Assembly (NCBI GenBank): GCA_013298805.1
Contig: JAAFIU010000001.1
Span: 1-64,000, forward strand
Length of the DNA stretch: 64,000 nucleotides
Origin: Cytophagales bacterium
GTDB taxonomy: Bacteria; Bacteroidota; Bacteroidia; Cytophagales; Spirosomataceae
Direction: 5' to 3'
Shown here: one piece after another, positions 57,370-64,000 of the stretch
How the letters are laid out: each line of letters opens with the position of its first letter
Numbering within the stretch: the stretch's first letter is position 1
Position numbers and translations under genes: made by a program
The notes under the pieces: model-generated
What the model was told of the DNA's origin: nothing
Database searches by the model: none
What the model saw: only the letters and a program-made list of their open reading frames with translations

Positions 57370-59685
57370 CTATTTAAAAAACTTCAATTTCACCACTTCT
57401 TTCTCCGTCAAGAATCTCCAAGAACCACGTGGGAGGTCTTTTTTGTTCAATCCTGCAAAAGTGGTACGGTCAAGTTTTAGCACTTCGTAACCTAAAGATT
57501 CAAATAAACGTCTAACGATACGGTTTCTTCCTGAGTGAATTTTGATACCAACTACCATTCCATCGGGCGTAACCATACCTAATTCATCCGCTTTAAATTC
57601 ACCATCTTCGAGTTTAACCCCTTTCAAAATCTCTTCGTAATGTTCAGTTGTCAAAGGCTTATCAATTTCAACTTGATATAATTTTTCAATTTCGTTTGAA
57701 GGATGCGTCAACTTATCCGCCAATTCTCCATCATTCGTCAAAAGTAACAAACCTGTTGTATTTCTGTCCAAACGACCTACTGGATAAATACGTTCTTCAC
57801 AAGCATTTTTCACCAAATCCATTACCGTTTTGCGGTCATCTGGGTCTTCAGTTGTGGTGATAAAATCTTTGGGTTTGTTAATTAAAACGTACACCATTTT
57901 CTCACGACTCAACTTTTTGTTTCCCATTTTTACCACATCACCAGGCTGAACTTGATAGCCCATTTCAGTAATGATTTCTCCGTTTACTTTTATCTCGCCC
58001 GATTTGATTATATCATCAGCTTCACGACGTGAGCAAACACCAGCATTGGCAATAAAGCGATTCAAACGAATTTCAGCACTATTTTTCTTTTCAGATTCTG
58101 AAATTTTCTTCTGAACTTTCTTCGGAGCAGTATCTTTATAATGTCCAATTTTATAAGTTGGAGTCCATTTGTCAGATTCTTCTACTGGTCGGTGAGCTTT
58201 GAAAAGGTTTTTTCCTCCAAAATTTGCTTTTGCCGAACCAAAAGTCTTTTCCGGCTTATCGTTGCCCTCTATTTTTTTTTTTTCGTCAAAAGAAGGTCTT
58301 TCTCCAGTGGCATTCGGACGAGGTTTATTAAAATCTCCTTTGTCGAAACGTTTTGCCACAGGCTTTCTTTTATCAGCTCCCGAGTCTCTTCTTCCCTCAA
58401 AAGGTCTTTTTTCATCACTATTAAACTCCCTTCTTTCTGGACGTTCGCTATTAAATTCTCTTCTCTCTGGACGTTCGCCATAAGGTTTACGTTCGCCTGA
58501 GTTGAATTCTCTCTTTTCCCCGTAAGGCTTTCTTTCGCCTGAATTAAAGTCTCTCTTCTCCCCGTAAGGTTTACGCTCACCTGAGTTGAAATCTCTCTTT
58601 TCCCCATAAGGTTTACGCTCACCTGAGTTAAAATCTCTTTTCTCTCCGTAAGGTTTACGCTCGCCTGAGTTAAAGTCTCTTTTTTCCCCGTAAGGCTTAC
58701 GCTCGCCTGAGTTAAAATCTTTTCTCTCACCTCTATTCTCTGAACGTTCGCCATAAGGTTTACGCTCGTCAGAATTAAATGGTTTTCTTTCTGGGCGTTC
58801 GCTATTAAATTCTCTTCTCTCTGGACGTTCCCCGTAAGGCTTTCTTTCGCCTGAGTTAAAATCTTTTCTCTCGCCTCTATTCTCTGAACGTTCGCTGTAA
58901 GGTTTACGCTCGTCAGAATTAAATGGCTTTCTTTCTGGACGTTCGCTATTAAATTCTCTTCTCTCTGAACGTTCCCCGTAAGGCTTTCTTTCGCCTGAGT
59001 TAAAATCTCTTCTCTCGCCTCTATTCTCTGAACGTTCGCCGTAAGGTTTACGCTCGTCAGAATTAAATGGCTTTCTTTCTGGACGTTCGCTATTAAATTC
59101 TCTTCTCTCTGAACGTTCCCCGTAAGGCTTTCTTTCGCCTGAGTTAAAATCTCTCTTTTCGCCGTAAGGTTTACGCTCGCCTGAGTTGAAATCTCTCTTC
59201 TCACCGTAAGGCTTTCTTTCGCCTGAGTTAAAATCTCTCTTTTCTCCGTAAGGTTTTCTTTCACCCGAGTTAAAATCTCTTTTCTCACCGTAAGGTTTAC
59301 GCTCACCTGAGTTGAAATCTCTTTTCTCGCCGTAAGGTTTTCTTTCACCTGATTCTGAACGATCGCCATAAGGTTTACGCTCACCTGAATTGAAATCTCT
59401 CTTCTCACCGTAAGGCTTTCTTTCGCCTGAGTTGAAATCTCTCTTTTCGCCGTAAGGTTTTCTTTCGCCCGAGTCTGGACGTTCGCCATAAGCTTTACGC
59501 TCACCTGAGTTAAAATCTCTTCTCTCTCCTCTGTTCTCTGAACCTCCTCTATTCTCCCCTTCTCCGCCGTAAGTCTTTCTTGTAGGCACTTCACGTCCTA
59601 ATTCACGGTTTAATTCATCTTTTCTTTGACGAGTTTGTTCTCTTCTCTCAAAGTTCAAATCTTCTTTTTCGATTCGCTTTCTCAT
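57370..59685 (-). CDS. RsuA/RluB-family 23S rRNA pseudouridine synthase with very long repetitive charged N-terminus
   Basis: C-terminal RLNRFIANAGVCSRREADDIIKSGEIKVNG and GRLDRNTTGLLLLTNDGELADKLTHP; N-terminal 14-aa repeats GEKRDFNSGERKPY. Confidence 0.93.
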   Translation of the reverse strand: MRKRIEKEDLNFERREQTRQRKDELNRELGREVPTRKTYGGEGENRGGSENRGERRDFNSGERKAYGERPDSGERKPYGEKRDFNSGERKPYGEKRDFNSGERKPYGDRSESGERKPYGEKRDFNSGERKPYGEKRDFNSGERKPYGEKRDFNSGERKPYGEKRDFNSGERKPYGEKRDFNSGERKPYGERSERREFNSERPERKPFNSDERKPYGERSENRGERRDFNSGERKPYGERSERREFNSERPERKPFNSDERKPYSERSENRGERKDFNSGERKPYGERPERREFNSERPERKPFNSDERKPYGERSENRGERKDFNSGERKPYGEKRDFNSGERKPYGEKRDFNSGERKPYGEKRDFNSGERKPYGEKRDFNSGERKPYGEKREFNSGERKPYGERPERREFNSERPERREFNSDEKRPFEGRRDSGADKRKPVAKRFDKGDFNKPRPNATGERPSFDEKKKIEGNDKPEKTFGSAKANFGGKNLFKAHRPVEESDKWTPTYKIGHYKDTAPKKVQKKISESEKKNSAEIRLNRFIANAGVCSRREADDIIKSGEIKVNGEIITEMGYQVQPGDVVKMGNKKLSREKMVYVLINKPKDFITTTEDPDDRKTVMDLVKNACEERIYPVGRLDRNTTGLLLLTNDGELADKLTHPSNEIEKLYQVEIDKPLTTEHYEEILKGVKLEDGEFKADELGMVTPDGMVVGIKIHSGRNRIVRRLFESLGYEVLKLDRTTFAGLNKKDLPRGSWRFLTEKEVVKLKFFK
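58420..59560 (-). repeat. Intragenic 42-nt tandem repeats with a higher-order (~144 nt) unit
   Basis: GEKRDFNSGERKPY arrays and about three copies of GERSERREFNSERPERKPFNSDERKPYGERSENRGERRDFNSGERKPY. Confidence 0.9.
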
Positions 59686-60037
59686 TTTTTTGTTTGTTAA
59701 AATATTGCAACATCACTGCTGTAAATAATCACGATTGTAAATCAAAAAAACAGGTTGTATTTATTAGTTAAAAACCTAAATTTCAATGATTTAACAATTC
59801 CATTTCTTTAAATGGCTTGCAAAGGTACAATAATTTTACAAATAACATACAAATTTTAAAAGTACAATTTCAAATGCAGAAATTATTCCGTCAGAGATAA
59901 AAGAGGTTTCTTACAAAACACTAAAGAATTTACATCAAAACCTGATAATAAATGACGATTTTGTATATTTACTACATCATTAATTCATTAACACAAAAAG
60001 GAGTATTTTTCTTTTGAGAAATAATACGCAACATGGT

Positions 60038-60568
60038 ATGAAGTCACTTTTATCTCTATTCATATTTTTTACTTTCTTTGTCAAAATGGGTGGATATTAC
60101 GCCTTTTTGATGGTGGAGAGAGAAAATATCAGAGAGGAAATTGAACATAAAATTGTCCAATCTATTCCAAAATCTGCCCTTAAATGTATTATTGCCAATC
60201 CAGAAAATACTGCTAAAATTGAATGGCGACGCTCCCAAAAAGAGTTTAAATTTGAAGGTGAGTTATACGATATTGTTTTGGTAGAAATGCACAATGGAAT
60301 AGCCTATTATTTTTGCATTAATGACAAAGCTGAAACACTTTTAGAAACAAAAATTGATAATTTACTTGAACACCAAGCAGACCATTTACCGTTTAGCGAC
60401 CATTCTAAGCACTTCTTGACTTTGCTTTTAGAACCTATTACAATTCATCAAATTCCGTATTATTTTTTCAATAATTTCGCCGCCGAATACAAATCAAACT
60501 TTCCTCAAATTTTAATCGCTCTTAGCTCAAGCATTTTGTTTGAAAGAGAACAACCTCCGCAGTTTTGA
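60038..60568 (+). CDS. Conserved hypothetical protein upstream of TonB receptor
   Basis: N-terminal hydrophobic segment MKSLLSLFIFFTFFVKMGGYYAF. Confidence 0.6.
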   Translation: MKSLLSLFIFFTFFVKMGGYYAFLMVERENIREEIEHKIVQSIPKSALKCIIANPENTAKIEWRRSQKEFKFEGELYDIVLVEMHNGIAYYFCINDKAETLLETKIDNLLEHQADHLPFSDHSKHFLTLLLEPITIHQIPYYFFNNFAAEYKSNFPQILIALSSSILFEREQPPQF

Positions 60569-60905
60569 ATGGGGTATTGGTTATTGGAATTTAGTTATTA
60601 GTTGAATTAAATAGGTTCATTAGAAGTGAGTTTCTTTAACAAATTGACTAATAACTACACACAATCGCTTAACTCTTATCCTTCCTAAAAGCATCCTAAT
60701 TATTTTAGGTTGCTGATTTTCTTATCGTCAAAATTATGGTTCGTCTATGATTCATAGTCGTTGGACTAATGTGCGTTTCTCATAAAAACACGAACCTTAA
60801 TAACCTGAAAAGTTTGTAGCGATGTATCGCTACAATTACGCAAGAGCATAATAACTGTTGGGTTATTCGCTCTTCGCAAATCGCTTTTCGCTCAAAAAAA
60901 ATTCC

Positions 60906-63077
60906 ATGAAAAAAATATTTATACTCTCATATTTAATCCTGAGTGCTGGATTTGCTTTTGCCCAAGATTCAACTATTAAAGCCCTTGATGAAGTTATCGT
61001 CAGAGAAAAACGCAGAACAGCCAAAGAAAGAGGCGAATTTAAGCGTCACGCTCAAACCGTTGAAGCTCTTACCGAAGAAGAACTCAATAGAAATAACCCT
61101 GCTTTTATTGAACAAAGTTTAGGAACAATGGCAGGTGTACAGGTAGATAAACGTACACAATTGGGCGGACAACGTTTAGTCATTAGAGGCTACGGAAACG
61201 ACCAAAAATTCAATAACTGGGGGGTTAAAGCTTATTACAACGGTGTGCCTATCACAACGGCAGAAGGCGTAACTGTTTTAGACGATATTGACTTTTCGTT
61301 AGTCAATAATATAGAAGTAGTAAAAGGCCCTGCGGCAACCATGTACGGTGGTGGCGTTGGTGGAGTTGCTCGTTTTTACATGAAATCATCGGAAGATAAA
61401 GGCGTTTCATTAACCGAAAAATCCTCATTTGGTTCATTTGGATTATTTCAGTCAAATACTCGTTTAGATGTGGTTGATGACAATTCAGCTATAGCTTTAA
61501 GTTTTGGACATTTGCAGTCGGACGGGTATCGTCCACGTGGGGGTAGCCTTAAAAACTTCTTGACCTTTTTCGGCGAGTTCAAACTAAATAAAAAACAATC
61601 AGTAACCGCTTATATGAGTCATAATTTCTCGCTTGAAGGCGTTACAGGGCAAGTTTCTTACGCTGATTATTACGCAGGAATTGACAACGGAAATGCGGCT
61701 TACGCCAAGAAAAATGCAAGAAATGAGTTTTTAACGACTCGTTTTAGTCTCACGCATGATTATAAATTCAGCAATACATTTAGCAACCGTACTGCAGTAT
61801 TTTATTTTACGCAAGACCTCAAAAACGTATCGGCAGGAGCAGATGGAAACAGTCAAAGTCCAAGTTTGGGCTTACGCTCAACTTTCTCTTGGAAGACAAA
61901 TTTATCGGACAAAGTAAGCAACGACTTTAGTTTCGGAACAGAAATTCAACAATCACGCTCATTGGCTTCAAGTTACCGTTTCTTAGGAACAGACGATGCC
62001 AATCCACTGAAAGTTCAAGACATTTCTAAAGGTTCGTACTTTAAGACTTTGACAAACCAATACGCTTATTTCTTTCATAACAGAATGACCTTCAATGAAT
62101 TAGACTTGTCTTTAATTATTGGTTTAAGTGCTAATCAGATTAATTATACTCGCTTAGATTTATTGGCTAATCAAGGCTTAATTACGGGCTATAACAAAGA
62201 TTTATCATTTGAAAAAAGCTTTGAAACTTCATACAATCCACACATTGCTTTACAGAAGAATTTCAAAGACCAAATCATTAATGTAAGTTATAGCGAAGGA
62301 TATAATGCCCCGACGGCATCAACTTCGTTTATCGGAACAATCAACAAAGTCAATGATAATTTGCTACCTGAAAAAGCAAAAATGTTTGATTTGGGAATTC
62401 AAGGTTTATTATTCAGAAATCGTTTAGATTACCAAGTTTCTTTGTTCAACATTGACATTACTAATAAATTAACGCAATTGTCGGGCGTAAACCCTGCTGG
62501 TGGAACATATACGTATTTCGCTAATACAGGCAATCAAAGCAACTCAGGTTTGGAATTAAGTTTAGGTTATTTAATTGTTCCAAAAACTAAATCATTCTTC
62601 AAGAAGATTGAGCCGTTTTTCAATTACTCAAACTACAACTTCAAATACAGCGATTTTAAAACAAAATTTGGTAGTGACATTGTTGATTACTCTAACAAAC
62701 AAGTGGTGGGTGTTCCTAAAACAAAATATACACTTGGCTTAGACATTGTGACCAAAGCAGGTTTGTACCTAAATAATACCTATAATTTTATGGGAGATGT
62801 TTATACTGATTTTGCGAATACCAACAACGTAAAAGGATATGCTTTGTTGAACAGTAAGATTGGCTATAAATACACAGGAAAGAAAGTAGATTTTGACGTT
62901 TATTTTGCAGGAAATAATTTAACCAATCAAATTAATTATACCTTCTTATTCTTAGGAAATAACATCAACGACTCAGACCCTGGAAATAATTATCCAGCAG
63001 GCGTAGCAACCGACGTAAACCCAGGTCCAAGCAAGGCTTATTATTTTGGCGGGGTTAATGTGAAGTTTAAGTTTTAG
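60906..63077 (+). CDS. TonB-dependent receptor
   Basis: TonB-box-like region, plug GQRLVIRGYGND...VEVVKGPAATMYGGGVGGV; terminal YYFGGVNVKFKF; ATG at 60906. Confidence 0.93.
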   Translation: MKKIFILSYLILSAGFAFAQDSTIKALDEVIVREKRRTAKERGEFKRHAQTVEALTEEELNRNNPAFIEQSLGTMAGVQVDKRTQLGGQRLVIRGYGNDQKFNNWGVKAYYNGVPITTAEGVTVLDDIDFSLVNNIEVVKGPAATMYGGGVGGVARFYMKSSEDKGVSLTEKSSFGSFGLFQSNTRLDVVDDNSAIALSFGHLQSDGYRPRGGSLKNFLTFFGEFKLNKKQSVTAYMSHNFSLEGVTGQVSYADYYAGIDNGNAAYAKKNARNEFLTTRFSLTHDYKFSNTFSNRTAVFYFTQDLKNVSAGADGNSQSPSLGLRSTFSWKTNLSDKVSNDFSFGTEIQQSRSLASSYRFLGTDDANPLKVQDISKGSYFKTLTNQYAYFFHNRMTFNELDLSLIIGLSANQINYTRLDLLANQGLITGYNKDLSFEKSFETSYNPHIALQKNFKDQIINVSYSEGYNAPTASTSFIGTINKVNDNLLPEKAKMFDLGIQGLLFRNRLDYQVSLFNIDITNKLTQLSGVNPAGGTYTYFANTGNQSNSGLELSLGYLIVPKTKSFFKKIEPFFNYSNYNFKYSDFKTKFGSDIVDYSNKQVVGVPKTKYTLGLDIVTKAGLYLNNTYNFMGDVYTDFANTNNVKGYALLNSKIGYKYTGKKVDFDVYFAGNNLTNQINYTFLFLGNNINDSDPGNNYPAGVATDVNPGPSKAYYFGGVNVKFKF

Positions 63078-63088
63078 GTGACAAAACA

Positions 63089-63122
63089 AAAAAGCCTTAA
63101 ATCGTGTGATTTAAGGCTTTTT
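63089..63122. terminator. Bidirectional terminator
   Basis: AAAAAGCCTTAAATC-gtgt-GATTTAAGGCTTTTT, 15-bp perfect. Confidence 0.9.
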
Positions 63123-63221
63123 GCTCCCTCTCCTGGGGAAAACACCTCTCTGATAATCAATCAGTTATGAGATAGTGGTAAAACAAATGGTAAAACAAGT
63201 GAGATTGAAAAAATTGCTTAT

Positions 63222-64000
63222 CTACGACTCTTCAAAACCTCTTTTGATTTGATGAAGCAATCTCACATTATCCTCAACCGTATTCTTAAAATATTCGACC
63301 ATGACAATTGCCATATTACTGTTGGGTGCATCATTGGTATTGCGTTCCAAAATACTGATTACTCTATCTTGTAATTTGGGATTACGTTTGGCAATTTTCT
63401 TAATTTCCCTTCCCATTACTCTGGCTGCCAATTCTTTTAGTTCAAACTCTTCCTCTCCAAATAAATCCAAATGATTGTTATATATTTCTTCATCGTACAT
63501 ATCAAAGAAATGATTTAGAATATCGCTAATGTCTTTAATATCATCTCTTCGATATTCTGGTCTATCATCAAAAGCTATCATTTTCAGCAATACGATTCCT
63601 GGCAATGTACAGAATTTGAATTGATGTTCACCTTCCAAATTCAATTCGGGTAAACCTTCTTCGTAGATTTCTGTAAAACCTTGCAATGAAATATTCGTCA
63701 AGCCTATTCCGTTAGTTGAAACTCTACCACTTTCATCTTCAATCGCTCCAAAAGGCAGTAAATCTACCTGAGTTCGTCCTTTCCAAATCAGCACAAAGTT
63801 GTTTCCTTTGTACGGAAAAAAGCCTTCTTCGTTGATTAAATGCTCTCTCAGTTCTTCATAAGTGGCAATATTATTGATGAATACAGCAAAGTCAATGTCT
63901 CCTGTGGTTCTGCGAGGTTCAATTTTGTTGATACCACTCATCCAAACATCACGAGCCACCGCACCTACTAAATAGAAATCAACTTTATTTTTTGTTAATC
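63222..64000 (-). CDS. Nucleotidyltransferase (AbiEii-like) protein, 5' end beyond window
   Basis: Frame open to the window edge (...LTKNKVDFYLVGAVARDVWMSG); RRTTGDIDFAVF (DxD). Confidence 0.7.
   Translation of the reverse strand, partial: LTKNKVDFYLVGAVARDVWMSGINKIEPRRTTGDIDFAVFINNIATYEELREHLINEEGFFPYKGNNFVLIWKGRTQVDLLPFGAIEDESGRVSTNGIGLTNISLQGFTEIYEEGLPELNLEGEHQFKFCTLPGIVLLKMIAFDDRPEYRRDDIKDISDILNHFFDMYDEEIYNNHLDLFGEEEFELKELAARVMGREIKKIAKRNPKLQDRVISILERNTNDAPNSNMAIVMVEYFKNTVEDNVRLLHQIKRGFEES

Noticed and set aside
58420-59560. Possible CRISPR array (regular repeats)
   Set aside because: Repeats are contiguous 42-nt coding units without unique spacers and translate in frame as GEKRDFNSGERKPY.
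58269-59594. 441-aa minus-strand ORF overlapping the pseudouridine synthase
   Set aside because: Out-of-frame reading of the 42-nt repeats, whose period is a multiple of 3 and keeps alternative frames open; no independent coding evidence.

Overview
This is a 64-kb chromosomal window from a Bacteroidetes bacterium (probably Cytophagales-like, inferred from GldB, TAnnTTTG promoter boxes, SusC-type plug motifs and a GIN-domain protein). It is mostly housekeeping sequence: glpK 3' end, rnr, leuCD-leuA-leuB, hisA/hisF/hisIE, cysH-cysD-cysN, sppA, gldB, pdxJ, pbpC, an rluB-type pseudouridine synthase, a TonB receptor, two M16/BNR-type secreted proteins and two toxin-antitoxin pairs. The less ordinary content is: (1) many intergenic 'word-repeat' inverted repeats, built from 8-14 nt words repeated and shuffled and then repeated in reverse complement, with a different vocabulary per locus; some also lie inside coding regions (rnr, crtD-like, pbpC); (2) two GxxExxY PD-(D/E)XK-like genes inside the leu operon, each bordered by such repeats; (3) a 173-bp MITE with 18-bp perfect terminal inverted repeats and a 9-bp perfect target duplication that contains the start codon of the adjacent gene; (4) a RAYT (Y1 transposase) between cysD and cysH bracketed by REP-like hairpins; (5) a tRNA-like acceptor/T-arm element without recognisable D or anticodon arms; (6) a lipoprotein consisting of a free-standing TonB-receptor plug domain; (7) a shared operator-like motif upstream of two sulfur genes. 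No CRISPR array, prophage or rRNA operon was recognised. All calls come from reading the sequence; no database search was run.
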